Shown: in pieces, positions 32,968 through 44,381 of the stretch
Layout: every line of letters starts with the position of its first letter
Numbering within the stretch: the stretch's first letter is position 1
Assembly (NCBI RefSeq): GCF_002374835.1
Contig: NZ_NWVD01000001.1
Coordinates: 124,001-188,000, forward strand
DNA length: 64,000 bases
Direction of reading: 5' to 3'
Source of the DNA: Sphingomonas ginsenosidimutans
Lineage (GTDB): Bacteria > Pseudomonadota > Alphaproteobacteria > Sphingomonadales > Sphingomonadaceae
The notes under the pieces: generated by a model
The model's database searches: none
Told to the model about the DNA's origin: nothing
What the model saw: only the letters and a program-made list of their open reading frames with translations
Position numbers and translations under genes: made by a program

Positions 32968-35654
32968 CAGGCGGCGTTTCCGGTGGAGGGATCGCGCACG
33001 ATCAGCGCGGGGGGAAAGGCGAGGGTGAAGCAGGCGCCCCCGCCCCCGGCGTCATCTTCGGAGCGGTTGGCGGCCTCCACCGTCATGCCCATGGCGTCCG
33101 CGAACGCCTTGACGATGGCAAGGCCAAGCCCGGTGCCGCCGACGGCGCGGTCGGACCCGGCGAGGCGGGTGAAGGTTTCGAACACCGCGGCTTCCTGCCC
33201 CGGCGGGAGGCCGGGGCCGCGATCGAGCACGGACAGCCGCACCTCGCCGAAGCGGTTGCGCCCCTCGATCACGATCTCGCTGCCCGGATCGCCGTAGCGC
33301 CCGGCGTTGTCGAGCAGGTTGAGCAGGCAATGGTGCAGCAGCTGCGGATCGACGCGCACCAGCGGCAGGTCGGGCGGGACGTCGAGCCGGACGGCATGCC
33401 CCTCCAGCGCGCGGCGGGCGTCGTGCGCGGCGCCGGTGACCGCGTCGCTGAGGTCGGTCGCCTCGACGTTGAGGCGGATCGCCCCGGCTTCGATCCGCGC
33501 CATGTCGAGCAGGTTGGACACGAAGCGGTTGAGCCGCGCCGATTCGGCGCGGATCGTCGCGATCAGTTCGGGCGTGGCGCCGCCGGGCAGCTGGTCCGCC
33601 GCGGCGATGACCGCGGTGAGCGGGGTGCGCAGGTCGTGGCTGACCGAGGAGAGCAGCGCGGCGCGCAGCCGGTCGCGGGTGCGCACCGCATCGACGTCGC
33701 GCATCTCCGTCTGCAGCCGCAGCCGTTCGAGGACGAGCGCCGACTGGTCGATCAGGCTGCTGAGCAGCGGCAGCTGATCGGCGCGGACCGGATCGCCGGC
33801 ACTGTCGCTGGCGACGCCGAGCACCGCCAGGATGCGCTCGCCCGCCTTCAGCGGCTGGAACAGCCATTCCGAGGCGGCGAGCGTCCCCGAACCCTTGCCG
33901 GCGGGCTGGCCGGTGTCGAGCGTCCAGCCCGCCGCCGCGGCGTCGACCGTGTCGAGCCGGTAGGCCGGATCGCTGGCGGCGATGATCCCCAGATGCGTGT
34001 CGGCGGTGGGGCCGAGCAGAATCGCCTGCACCCCCAGCAGGCGGCGCACGTCGTCGCAGATCATCTGCGCCGCGCGATCGGTGTCGGTGACGCCCGCGAT
34101 CTGGCGCAGGAAGCCGGCCAGTGTGGCGTTGGTGCGCGCGCTGGCGGCGGCGAGGTCGGCCTGCGCGCGGACCCGGGCGGTCAGCTGGCTGGTCGCGATC
34201 GCGATGCCCATCAGCACGAAGACCGAGACGATGTTCTCCGGATTGTTGATGCTGAGCGTGCCGACCGGCGGCAGGAAGAAGAAATTGTACGCCAGGCTGG
34301 ACGCGAAGCCGGCGTACAGGCCGGTGCGCAGCCCGTAGAGGCTGGCCGCGGCCATGACCGGCAACAGATACAGCAGCGCGACATTGCCGAGATCGAGGAC
34401 GTGGAACAGCGCGCTGGCCGCCGCGGTCACGCCCGCGACCATCGCGCTGGTCACGGCATAGCCGGCGGGGGTGCCCCAATGGCCCGGACGCCGCGCGCCG
34501 CGCTGGCCGGGGGCCGCGCCCGCCGGCACCGGCAGCACGTGGACGGTGACGTCGGGAGTGTCGCGGATCAGCCGGTCGACCACCGAGCCGTGGCGCAGTT
34601 CGAACCAGCGCGACCGGTGCGACTTGCCCAGCACCAGCTGGGTGGCACGCGAGTCGGCGAGGAAGCTCTGGATCCCCTCCACCACCGTCGGCGCGGGCAC
34701 GGTGGCGACCGCGCCGCCCAGCTGCGTCGCCAGCGTCATCGCGGCGGCGACGCTGGCATGCTGCGCATCGGTGAAGTGCGCGGCGCGCGGGGTTTCGACG
34801 AACAGCGTCGTCCACGGCCCGCGCAGCCCGTCGGCGATCCGCTTGGCCGCGCGGATCAGCCCGTCGGCGCCGGGCAGCTCGCTGATCGCCACGACGATCC
34901 GGTCGCCGCCCGCCCAGGTGCCGCCCAGCCCCAGCGCACGCACGTCGTCCAGCATCCGCGCATCGACCGCCTGCGCGGCGCGGCGCAGCGCCAGTTCGCG
35001 CAGCGCCGACAGGTTCGAGCGCGAGAAGAAATGCCCCAGCGCGCGGGTCGCTTCCTGCGGCAGATAGACCTTGCCCGCCTTCAGCCGCTCGATCAGCTCG
35101 TCCGGGGGGATATCGACCACCTCGATCTCGGCGGCTTCCAGGATGCTGTCGGGCACGGTTTCGCGCACGCGCACGCGGGTGAAGCTGGCAACGACGTCGT
35201 TGAGGCTTTCGACATGCTGGATGTTGACCGTCGAATAGACGTCGATCCCCGCCGCCAGCAGCTCCTCGATATCCTGGTAGCGTTTGGCGTGGCGGCCGCC
35301 GGGGGCATTGGTGTGCGCCAGTTCGTCGACCAGCACGAGCCGCGGCGCGCGCGCCAGGATCGCGTCGAGATCCATGTCATGGAGCGTGCGCCCCTCATAG
35401 GAGACGGCGCGGCGGGGGATCACCTCATGCCCGCGGATCAGCGCCTCGGTTTCGGCGCGGCCATGCGTCTCGACCACGCCGATGACGACGTCGACCCCGT
35501 CGCGCCGCCGCGCCGCGCCTTCGGACAGCATCTCATAGGTCTTGCCGACGCCGGGGGCGGCGCCGAGGAAGATCTTGAGCCGGCCGGTGCCCTCCTGCGC
35601 GGTGGTGCGCAGCAGGGCGTCGGGATCGGGCCGTCCGCTGGCGGGGGCGGGCAT
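32967..35654 (-). CDS. kdpD: KdpD potassium/osmotic sensor histidine kinase
   Basis: 895 residues, the full family length. The N-terminal KdpD domain has Walker A GAAPGVGKT; then come a universal-stress-like domain, four membrane segments in the middle (residues ~400-500), a GAF-like region, the phospho-acceptor SHDLRTPLTAVI, and HATPase motifs LLDNAGRYGDPG and GTGLGLAIVKAF. Its start overlaps the kdpC stop by one base and its stop overlaps kdpE. Confidence 0.96.
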   Translation of the reverse strand: MPAPASGRPDPDALLRTTAQEGTGRLKIFLGAAPGVGKTYEMLSEGAARRRDGVDVVIGVVETHGRAETEALIRGHEVIPRRAVSYEGRTLHDMDLDAILARAPRLVLVDELAHTNAPGGRHAKRYQDIEELLAAGIDVYSTVNIQHVESLNDVVASFTRVRVRETVPDSILEAAEIEVVDIPPDELIERLKAGKVYLPQEATRALGHFFSRSNLSALRELALRRAAQAVDARMLDDVRALGLGGTWAGGDRIVVAISELPGADGLIRAAKRIADGLRGPWTTLFVETPRAAHFTDAQHASVAAAMTLATQLGGAVATVPAPTVVEGIQSFLADSRATQLVLGKSHRSRWFELRHGSVVDRLIRDTPDVTVHVLPVPAGAAPGQRGARRPGHWGTPAGYAVTSAMVAGVTAAASALFHVLDLGNVALLYLLPVMAAASLYGLRTGLYAGFASSLAYNFFFLPPVGTLSINNPENIVSVFVLMGIAIATSQLTARVRAQADLAAASARTNATLAGFLRQIAGVTDTDRAAQMICDDVRRLLGVQAILLGPTADTHLGIIAASDPAYRLDTVDAAAAGWTLDTGQPAGKGSGTLAASEWLFQPLKAGERILAVLGVASDSAGDPVRADQLPLLSSLIDQSALVLERLRLQTEMRDVDAVRTRDRLRAALLSSVSHDLRTPLTAVIAAADQLPGGATPELIATIRAESARLNRFVSNLLDMARIEAGAIRLNVEATDLSDAVTGAAHDARRALEGHAVRLDVPPDLPLVRVDPQLLHHCLLNLLDNAGRYGDPGSEIVIEGRNRFGEVRLSVLDRGPGLPPGQEAAVFETFTRLAGSDRAVGGTGLGLAIVKAFADAMGMTVEAANRSEDDAGGGGACFTLAFPPALIVRDPSTGNAA

Positions 35655-36226
35655 CAGCGCGCCATGGCGTCCAGCGCGCGGTTGAGCGCCAGCACGTTGA
35701 CATGGGGATCGCCCAGCAGCGGCGCGCTGGTCTGCCGTTCGACCAGCGCGGTCACGCGGTCCAGCGGCAGGCCGCGCACCCGCGCGACGCGCGGCGCCTG
35801 CGCCAGCGCGGCGGCGGGCGACAGGTCGGGGTCGAGCCCCGATCCGCTGGCGGTGACCAGGTCGGCGGGCAGCGCGCCCGCGACCCCCGCCGCGCGGTAG
35901 CGCGCGACGTCGGCGGCGACGCGATCCGTCAGCGGCCGCGCGGCGGGGCCGAGGTTCGACCCCGACGAGGCGAGCCCGTCATAGCCCTTGCCCGCCGCGG
36001 ACGGCCGGGTATCGAAATAGCGATCGCTGACGAACGCCTGCCCGACGACGGTCGAGCCGATCACGTGGCCCGCGCCGTCGCGCACCAGGCTGCCGTTGGC
36101 CTGCACCGGGAACAACGCCTGCCCGATGCCGGTCATCGCCAGTGGATAGCCCAGGCCGAGCAGCGCGGCGAACAGCAGCGCCATGACGATCGCGGGTCGC
36201 AGTGCGGAGGTGATGTCCTTGCCCAT
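35654..36226 (-). CDS. kdpC: Potassium-transporting ATPase KdpC subunit
   Basis: 190 residues with one N-terminal membrane helix (residues ~12-32) and a periplasmic/peripheral domain containing QANGSLVRDG, YFDTRPSAAGKGYD and the C-terminal NVLALNRALDAM. KdpC stabilises the KdpAB complex. The start at 36226 follows kdpB by 11 bases; a longer upstream extension overlaps kdpB and is unlikely. Confidence 0.95.
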   Translation of the reverse strand: MGKDITSALRPAIVMALLFAALLGLGYPLAMTGIGQALFPVQANGSLVRDGAGHVIGSTVVGQAFVSDRYFDTRPSAAGKGYDGLASSGSNLGPAARPLTDRVAADVARYRAAGVAGALPADLVTASGSGLDPDLSPAAALAQAPRVARVRGLPLDRVTALVERQTSAPLLGDPHVNVLALNRALDAMAR

Positions 36227-36237
36227 CTGTATGTTCC

Positions 36238-38271
<2,034 letters not shown>

Positions 38272-38283
38272 GGTGGCCCCCGG

Positions 38284-39987
38284 TCAGAACAGCTGGCCGC
38301 GGATCATCGCGAGATGATCGGCGATGGGACCGAGCGCGAGGCTCGGCAGGAAGGTGAGGCCGCCCAGGATCAGGATGATCCCGATCAGCAGGCCGACCCA
38401 CAGCCCGCCGGTGGTCGGGAACGACCCGGCACCTTCGGGCGTGTATTTCTTCGCCGCGAGGCTGCCCGCGATCGCCAGCATCGGCACGATGACGAAGAAC
38501 CGCCCGACCCACATCGCGACGCCCAGCAGGCCGTCGTAATAAGGGGTGCTGGCGGTCAGCCCGGCGAAGGCGGAGCCGTTGTTGGCGACCGCGCTGGTAA
38601 AGGCGTACAGGATCTCGCTGAAGCCGTGCGGCCCCTTGTTGAGCGGGCCGGCCAGTCCCTGTTGCAGCACCGACGACAGCGCGGTCAGCCCCAGGATCAT
38701 CAGCGGCAGCACCGCGATCGCCAGCACCGCCAGCTTCACCTCGCGTGCCTCGATCTTCTTGCCGACATATTCGGGGGTGCGCCCGACCATCAGCCCGGCG
38801 ACGAACACCGCCAGGATCGCGAACAGCAGGAAGCCGTAGATGCCCGCGCCCACGCCGCCGACGACGATTTCGCCCAGCTGCATGTTGAACAGCGGCACAA
38901 GCCCGCCGAGCGCGGTGAAGCTGTCGTGCATCGCATTGACCGCGCCGCACGACGCCGCGGTGGTGACGACCGAGAACAGCGCGGAGGCGGCGATGCCGAA
39001 GCGCACCTCCTTGCCCTCCATATTGCCGCCCGCGACGCCGAGCTGGTGGAGCGCCGGATTGCCCGCGGCTTCCGCCCAGTAGCTGACGGTGACGCCGGCC
39101 AGGAACAGGATCATCATCGCCGACAGGATCGCCCAGCCCTGGCGCGTGTTGCCCACCGCCTTGCCGAACGTCCAGGTCAGCCCCGCGCCGATCGCGAAGA
39201 TCGACAGCATCTGGATGAGGTTGGTGAGCGGCGTGGGGTTTTCGAACGGGTGCGCCGAATTGACGTTGAAGAAGCCGCCGCCGTTGGTGCCGAGCATCTT
39301 GATCGCTTCCTGCGACGCGACCGGACCGAGCAGCAGCGACTGGCGCGCGCCCTCCAGCGTCTGCACGTCGACGACGCCGGCCAGCGTCTGCGGCACGCCG
39401 CAGGCGATATAGGCGATCGTCAGCACGGTGCAGAGCGGCAGCAGGAGGTACAAGGTGATGCGCGTCACGTCGGCCCAGAAATTGCCGACCGTCGCCGCCT
39501 CGCGCCGCGCGAAGCCGCGGAACAGCGCGAAGGCGAGCGCGATCCCGGTCGCCGCCGACAGGAAATTGTGGATCGTCAGCCCCAGCATCTGGCTGAGGTT
39601 CGACATCGTGCCCTCACCGCCATAGCTCTGCCAGTTGGTGTTGGTGGTGAAGCTGATCGCGGTGTTGAACGACAGATGCTCGCCGACCGCGGCCAGCCCT
39701 TGCGGGTTGCCGGGCAGCACCGCTTGCAACCGCAGCACGGCATAGGTGAAGGCCATCAGCACCGCGTTGAACAGCAGCATGTGCACCGCATAGCGGCGCC
39801 AGCCCTGTTCCTGCGCCGGGTCGATCCCCGCCAGCCGGTAGAAGCCGCGCTCCACCGGGGCGAGCAGGATGTGGGCGGGGGTGCGCCGCCCTTCGTACAG
39901 CGCGAACAGCCACAGGCCGAGCGGCTTGGCGAGCGTCAACACGATCGCGGTGAAGCCCAGGATCAGGAACCAGCCCTGAAGCGTCAT
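38284..39987 (-). CDS. kdpA: Potassium-transporting ATPase KdpA, channel-like subunit
   Basis: 567 residues with about ten membrane helices. Selectivity-filter-like segments are visible, for example [34 protein letters not shown] and [10 protein letters not shown], as in the potassium channel superfamily. The start at 39987 ([12 protein letters not shown]) lies 14 bases after the kdpF stop. Confidence 0.97.
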   Translation of the reverse strand: MTLQGWFLILGFTAIVLTLAKPLGLWLFALYEGRRTPAHILLAPVERGFYRLAGIDPAQEQGWRRYAVHMLLFNAVLMAFTYAVLRLQAVLPGNPQGLAAVGEHLSFNTAISFTTNTNWQSYGGEGTMSNLSQMLGLTIHNFLSAATGIALAFALFRGFARREAATVGNFWADVTRITLYLLLPLCTVLTIAYIACGVPQTLAGVVDVQTLEGARQSLLLGPVASQEAIKMLGTNGGGFFNVNSAHPFENPTPLTNLIQMLSIFAIGAGLTWTFGKAVGNTRQGWAILSAMMILFLAGVTVSYWAEAAGNPALHQLGVAGGNMEGKEVRFGIAASALFSVVTTAASCGAVNAMHDSFTALGGLVPLFNMQLGEIVVGGVGAGIYGFLLFAILAVFVAGLMVGRTPEYVGKKIEAREVKLAVLAIAVLPLMILGLTALSSVLQQGLAGPLNKGPHGFSEILYAFTSAVANNGSAFAGLTASTPYYDGLLGVAMWVGRFFVIVPMLAIAGSLAAKKYTPEGAGSFPTTGGLWVGLLIGIILILGGLTFLPSLALGPIADHLAMIRGQLF

Positions 39988-40001
39988 GGTCCGCCTCCCT
40001 T

Positions 40002-40091
40002 CTAGAAGCGTTCGGGGCGGATCAGCACCGCCACCAGGTAAAGGAGCAGCCCCAGCGCGGTGATCGCGGCGAGCCACAGGTCGAGGGTCAT
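40002..40091 (-). CDS. kdpF: KdpF small membrane subunit
   Basis: 29 residues: [20 protein letters not shown] then a short tail ending IRPERF. One membrane helix and the terminal RPERF motif are typical of KdpF, which stabilises the complex. It lies just before kdpA, the universal position. Confidence 0.9.
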   Translation of the reverse strand: MTLDLWLAAITALGLLLYLVAVLIRPERF

Positions 40092-40102
40092 CGCGGGTCT
40101 CC

Positions 40103-40186
40103 TCAGGCGTTGTCGCACAGCCGGACGAAGGCGAGCGTCAGCGCCACCAGCCCCAGCATCACGGCGATCCACAGTAGGTCCTGCAT
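40103..40186 (-). CDS. 27-residue single-helix membrane peptide upstream of kdpF
   Basis: Reads [20 protein letters not shown] followed by VRLCDNA. One hydrophobic helix with a short polar end, 11 bases before kdpF and 15 bases after the outer-membrane protein gene. I have an impression that peptides of this shape ending in a Leu-Cys-Asp stretch occur before kdpF elsewhere, but cannot verify it. An unnamed small subunit or a leader peptide is possible. Confidence 0.6.
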   Translation of the reverse strand: MQDLLWIAVMLGLVALTLAFVRLCDNA

Positions 40187-40201
40187 CACGGTCCTTTCGG
40201 G

Positions 40202-41068
40202 TCAGAAAGCGGCGGTCAGCGACGCGACCACCGCGCCGCCGGCGATGTTGCCGGTGCCGTCCTGGCCCCGGCTGAAGCTGGGCCGCAGATAGGCGGCGTC
40301 GCGGTCCGAAATGTCGGTGCCGACATAGCTGACGTTCACCGTCAGGTTCCGCGCGAGGGCGGCGTCGGCGCCCAGCGACCAGTCCCAGTAGCGGCCGGTC
40401 GGCGCGACGGCGGTGGCATTGGGGCCCAGCCCGTCCTGCCCACGGCTGTGCCCGATATGCGCCTTCACAGTGACCGGCGTACCGGCGATCGCCACCGCGG
40501 CGTCGCCCCACAGGTACAGATTGTCGTCGCTGGCGGCGGGATGGTCGTACACGCCCGCGGCGGCTGCGGCGCCGGTGTCGTACCATTTGCCGATCGCCTG
40601 CTGTTTCGGCGCATAGGCGACGCCCGCGGTCAGCGTGGCGGGGCCGGCGGTGCCGGTCAGCCTGGCATAAGGCTCGGCGAAATCGGTCTTCGCCGCGCCA
40701 CCGGGATACATGTACCACGTCAGCCCGACGTCGAGCGTCGCATTGTCGGCCAGCCGGGCCTTGTACCCGGCGATCAGGTCCAGTTCCATGTTGGCGCCGC
40801 CGAACGTGCCCCAGCCGGCGAGGTTCGATGCCCAGGTGCCGACGTACAGCCCGCTGTCGTGCGCGATGGTGATTCCGCCCTGTACCGCCATGTGGCGGTC
40901 CGACTGCGATACGCCGCGGAAGCGATAGTCCGACGCGATCGTCGCGGCGCCGCTGACGGTCACGGCATGATGATCCGGCGCGGCGGTCTCCGGTGGCGCA
41001 TCCTGCGCGCTGGCGGTGGCGGGACAGGCGACCGCTGCGATGAGCGCGGCCGCGAGACGAAACGACAT
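40202..41068 (-). CDS. TorF/Gcw_chp-type outer-membrane protein at the head of the kdp operon
   Basis: 288 residues with a signal peptide ending ATASAQD at about residue 23. The N-terminal strand TIASDYRFRGVSQSDRHMAV is the hallmark of the Gcw_chp (TIGR02001) putative porin family, and the chain ends in Phe (SLTAAF) as outer-membrane barrels do. It is the first gene of the run leading into kdpF and kdpA. A role in outer-membrane passage of potassium is suggested by position only. Confidence 0.82.
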   Translation of the reverse strand: MSFRLAAALIAAVACPATASAQDAPPETAAPDHHAVTVSGAATIASDYRFRGVSQSDRHMAVQGGITIAHDSGLYVGTWASNLAGWGTFGGANMELDLIAGYKARLADNATLDVGLTWYMYPGGAAKTDFAEPYARLTGTAGPATLTAGVAYAPKQQAIGKWYDTGAAAAAGVYDHPAASDDNLYLWGDAAVAIAGTPVTVKAHIGHSRGQDGLGPNATAVAPTGRYWDWSLGADAALARNLTVNVSYVGTDISDRDAAYLRPSFSRGQDGTGNIAGGAVVASLTAAF

Positions 41069-41169
41069 ACCATACCCCTTCCGGCGCGGTGCCGGCCATG
41101 TGGCGGCACCTTCAGGGGTGGGCGATTAGGCGCATGTCGCGTAGCAATTCGAGAGCGATTCCCGCCGAT

Positions 41170-41189
41170 CGCATATAGGCCGCATATAG
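41170..41189 (-). promoter_or_regulatory. Tandem direct repeats, candidate KdpE binding site
   Basis: CGCATATAG occurs twice (41170-41178 and 41181-41189), an 11-base period, about 100 bases upstream of the outer-membrane protein that heads the kdp genes. OmpR/PhoB-class regulators such as KdpE bind direct repeats one helical turn apart. Seen directly; the role is inferred. Confidence 0.45.
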
Positions 41190-41230
41190 TTCGCCGATTT
41201 TTTGGCGGACGGCGGGCGGCGGGCGGCGGG

Positions 41231-42112
41231 CTAGCCGCGCGTCAGGCGATAGGCGGTCACCGTGCCCGCCGCGTCGCTGACCGCGGTCAGCCGGCCGACC
41301 GCGACCGGGCGGGCCGGATCGTCCTGATAGGCGGTGACGTCGATCGTCGCGGCACGGCGGCCGCTGCGTCGTGGCTGGACGCTGGCGTGCAGCGGCAGAT
41401 CGGCGCGCGCGGGCGCCAGGAAGCGCACGTCGGTGTCCAGCGCGCGGAACCCCGGTGCCAGATGGCGGCGCCCGGCGCGCTCGATCAGTGCCGACACGAC
41501 CCCGCCGTGGAACGCCGGCAGCAACCGCGCGCCGACATGATCGGGACGCGGGATGATCGTCAGCGTCTCGCCGCCGTCCTGTATGTCCAGCCAGGCATCG
41601 AACGACGCGGCATCGCTGGGCGGCGTGATGCCGTCGCCGACCGGCACGTCGCGAAAACCCCCGGGCATCGCGCCGACCAGATAGCGCGCGGTCACCGTGG
41701 CCGACAGACCGCCGTCGTCGCGCAGGATGCCGCGCACCAGCGCCAGATCGCCGTCGCGTACGACGTCCGCGACGGCGCAGACCAGCGCACCGGCGCGCGG
41801 CGGCGCGATCCAGTCGACGCGCAATTGCAGCGTCATCATCGGGCTGGGCGCGGACATTGTTGCGAAGATGCCGTTGGCGGTCGCCTGATCCGCCAGCAGC
41901 AATGCGGCACCCGGATCGATCCCGTTGCCGGCGCTGCGCGTCGCGGGCAGCCGGGGATCGAGCGCCAGCGCCAGCGCATGATCGCCGTCCGCGACGACAC
42001 GCATTCCCAGTGCGCCGCAGGCTGGAATGGACGCAAGGTGCGCATCGGGATCGCCGCCCGGAACGCCGGCCCGGGTCGCGGCGCCCGGCTGGATCGTGAT
42101 CGGTGGCCGCAT
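41231..42112 (-). CDS. Double hotdog-fold acyl-CoA thioesterase (PaaI-like)
   Basis: 293 residues made of two related hotdog domains. The first has GNGIDPGAALLLADQATA and LQLRVDWIAPP; the second has the family HGG motif in AFHGGVVSALIERAG plus LDTDVRFLAPARADLPLHAS. Such proteins hydrolyse acyl-CoA thioesters; the substrate is unknown. It lies 67 bases downstream of the GH3 gene on the same strand. The 162-base gap after it, before the outer-membrane protein gene, holds only the direct repeats noted separately. Confidence 0.75.
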   Translation of the reverse strand: MRPPITIQPGAATRAGVPGGDPDAHLASIPACGALGMRVVADGDHALALALDPRLPATRSAGNGIDPGAALLLADQATANGIFATMSAPSPMMTLQLRVDWIAPPRAGALVCAVADVVRDGDLALVRGILRDDGGLSATVTARYLVGAMPGGFRDVPVGDGITPPSDAASFDAWLDIQDGGETLTIIPRPDHVGARLLPAFHGGVVSALIERAGRRHLAPGFRALDTDVRFLAPARADLPLHASVQPRRSGRRAATIDVTAYQDDPARPVAVGRLTAVSDAAGTVTAYRLTRG

Positions 42113-42179
42113 CGCGCTTCTCTCCCCTTGTCCGTCAGGCGCGGTTCCTAAAGCGGTTTGCGAAAGGATTGAACCGCCG

Positions 42180-44381
42180 TCACGCGCCGAAGCGTGCGGC
42201 CGGCAGCGTGACGTCGACCGGCGGCCCCAGATCGCGCGAGGAGGCGCCGATGCGGAAGCGATAGCGGCCGGGGGTGATCACCCATTGGCCGCTGGCGGTG
42301 TCGAACGTCGCGAGCAGGCGCGGGTCGATCGCGATCGTCGCGGTCTGTCGCGCGCCCGCCGCGAGCGTGCGCCGCGCCCAGCCGGCCAGCCGCCGCGGCG
42401 CTTCCCAGCCGCCGCCGACCCGCTCGACATACAATTGCGCCACTGCGGCGCCCGCGCGTGCGCCGGTGTTGCGGATCACGGTGGTCGCGCGGATGCCGCG
42501 CGCGTCGTGGGCGATGCGCGGTGCGGCGAAGGCGAAGCGGGTATAGGACAGGCCGTGGCCGAACGGGTACAACGGCGCGATGCCGTCGCGGTCGAACGCT
42601 TTGTAGCCGACCGCCGCGCCCTCGCAATAATCGACGGTGAAGCGCGCGCCCGGCGACGGCGCGCCCGTGAACGGGCGGCAGCGGCCGGCGCGGTCGTCGC
42701 GCGGAAGGGTGATCGGCAGATGGCCCGACGGATTGACCGCACCGGTCAGCAGCCGCGCAATCGCCGCGCCCCCGCCGGCGCCGGGATACCAGGCCTGAAG
42801 GATCGCATCGACGCGCTCCGCCCAGGGCATCCGCACCGCGCCGCCGGTTTCCAGCACGACGATACTGCGCGGCGCGGCGTGCGCGACGGCGTCGATCAGC
42901 GCGTCCTGCGCATCGGGCAGGGTGAGCGAGGTGTCCTGCGATTCGGCGGTCCATTGCGTGGCGAAAACGATCGCGGCGTCGGCACGGGCGGCGGCGCGCG
43001 CCGCGGCGGCGGGGTCGCGCCCGTCGAGATAGTCGATCGCGACCCCGGGCAGCGCGCGGCGCAACTCCGCGAGGGGCGACGAGGGGAGGTAGATGACCGG
43101 TCCGGGCCAGCCGGTCGGCGCCAGCCCCTTCACCGCCGATCCGCCCGGCGGATGTACCTGCGACGAGCCACCGCCGGACAGCACCCCGGCGTCGGCATGG
43201 CCGCCGATCACCACGATACGGCGCAGGGCCGCGGCGCGCAGCGGCAGCGTGGCGCGGGCGTTGCGCAGCAGCACCGCGCCCTTTTCCGCCGCATCCTGCG
43301 CCACCGCGGTATCGGCGGCGGCGTCGATCGGGGCGATCGCGAGCGGGTGGTCGAACAGCCCGTTGGCGAACATCGAGCGCAGGATACGCCGCACCATGTC
43401 GTCGAGCCGCGCGGCGGGCACCTGGCCGGCGTCGATTGCGGCGGCGAGCGGCGCGCCGAAATACGGCTGCGCATCGAACGTCGCGGCGGATTCCTGGTCC
43501 AGCCCCGCATTGGCGGCGGCGACGGTGGAATGGACAGCCCCCCAGTCCGACATCACCCAGCCGGGATAGCTCCAGCGCCGCTTCAGCAGGTCGCGCAGCA
43601 GTGGCGCGTTTTCACACGCATAGGCGCCGTTGACGATGTTGTAGGCGCACATCACCGCGCCCGGCCGCCCGCGCTCGATCGCGATCTGGAACGCCAGCAG
43701 GTCCGACTGGCGCAGCGCGGCGGGATCGATCCGCGCGTCGAGCGTGAACTGGTCGGTCTGCTGCGCGTTGAGGACGTAATGCTTCACGGTCGAGACGATA
43801 TGGTTCGACTGGATGCCGGCGATCTGCGCGCCGACCATCCGCCCGGCGAGGAGCGGGTCTTCGCCGCCATATTCGAAATTGCGGCCGTTGCGCGGTTCGC
43901 GCGTCAGGTTGATCCCGCCCGCGAGCAGGACGTTGAAGCCGTAGCGGCGCGCCTCCCCGCCGATCATCGCGCCGCCGGCCCGCGCGACACCTTCGTCCCA
44001 GCTGGCGATCGTCGCCAGCGTGCTGGGCAGCGCGATCGCCGGGCGCGAGGTGCGCGCCGTCGGCTGGGTCGCGACGCCCATCGCGGCATCGGCTTCCCAT
44101 AGCGGGGGGATGCCGAGCCGTGGCACGCCCGCGACATAGCCTGCCGATCCTTCGCGCGCCGCGGCGGGGGGATGCGTATCGGGCTTGCCCGCCTGTTCCG
44201 ACGCGAACTCGCCGATCACCATCGCCAGCTTTTCCTCGCGGGTCATCGCGGCCAGCACCAGCGCGGCGCGGCGATCGGGGGAGAGCGACGGATCGTGCCA
44301 GTCGTCGGCGCGGGGGGCGGCGCCGAGCAGCAGCGGCGCGGCGAGCGCGAGGGCGGCGGCGGCGAGCCGGGTCACTGCCAT
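42180..44381 (-). CDS. GH3 beta-glycosidase, exported
   Basis: 733 residues with a signal peptide (residues ~1-22). The GH3 nucleophile is the Asp of WVMSDWGAVHS; KHYVLNAQQTD and NGRNFEYGGEDPLLAG bind substrate; the C-terminal region (residues ~360-560) is the second alpha/beta domain, followed by a fibronectin III-like domain. It lacks the KHFPGHG loop of cytoplasmic NagZ, so a beta-glucosidase or beta-xylosidase-like activity is more likely than anhydromuramyl-peptide recycling. It overlaps the GH20 gene by 10 bases. Confidence 0.88.
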   Translation of the reverse strand: MAVTRLAAAALALAAPLLLGAAPRADDWHDPSLSPDRRAALVLAAMTREEKLAMVIGEFASEQAGKPDTHPPAAAREGSAGYVAGVPRLGIPPLWEADAAMGVATQPTARTSRPAIALPSTLATIASWDEGVARAGGAMIGGEARRYGFNVLLAGGINLTREPRNGRNFEYGGEDPLLAGRMVGAQIAGIQSNHIVSTVKHYVLNAQQTDQFTLDARIDPAALRQSDLLAFQIAIERGRPGAVMCAYNIVNGAYACENAPLLRDLLKRRWSYPGWVMSDWGAVHSTVAAANAGLDQESAATFDAQPYFGAPLAAAIDAGQVPAARLDDMVRRILRSMFANGLFDHPLAIAPIDAAADTAVAQDAAEKGAVLLRNARATLPLRAAALRRIVVIGGHADAGVLSGGGSSQVHPPGGSAVKGLAPTGWPGPVIYLPSSPLAELRRALPGVAIDYLDGRDPAAAARAAARADAAIVFATQWTAESQDTSLTLPDAQDALIDAVAHAAPRSIVVLETGGAVRMPWAERVDAILQAWYPGAGGGAAIARLLTGAVNPSGHLPITLPRDDRAGRCRPFTGAPSPGARFTVDYCEGAAVGYKAFDRDGIAPLYPFGHGLSYTRFAFAAPRIAHDARGIRATTVIRNTGARAGAAVAQLYVERVGGGWEAPRRLAGWARRTLAAGARQTATIAIDPRLLATFDTASGQWVITPGRYRFRIGASSRDLGPPVDVTLPAARFGA

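Noticed and set aside
42180..44381. GH3 gene as NagZ (peptidoglycan recycling)
   Set aside because: It has a signal peptide and an extra C-terminal domain and lacks the KHFPGHG loop of NagZ.
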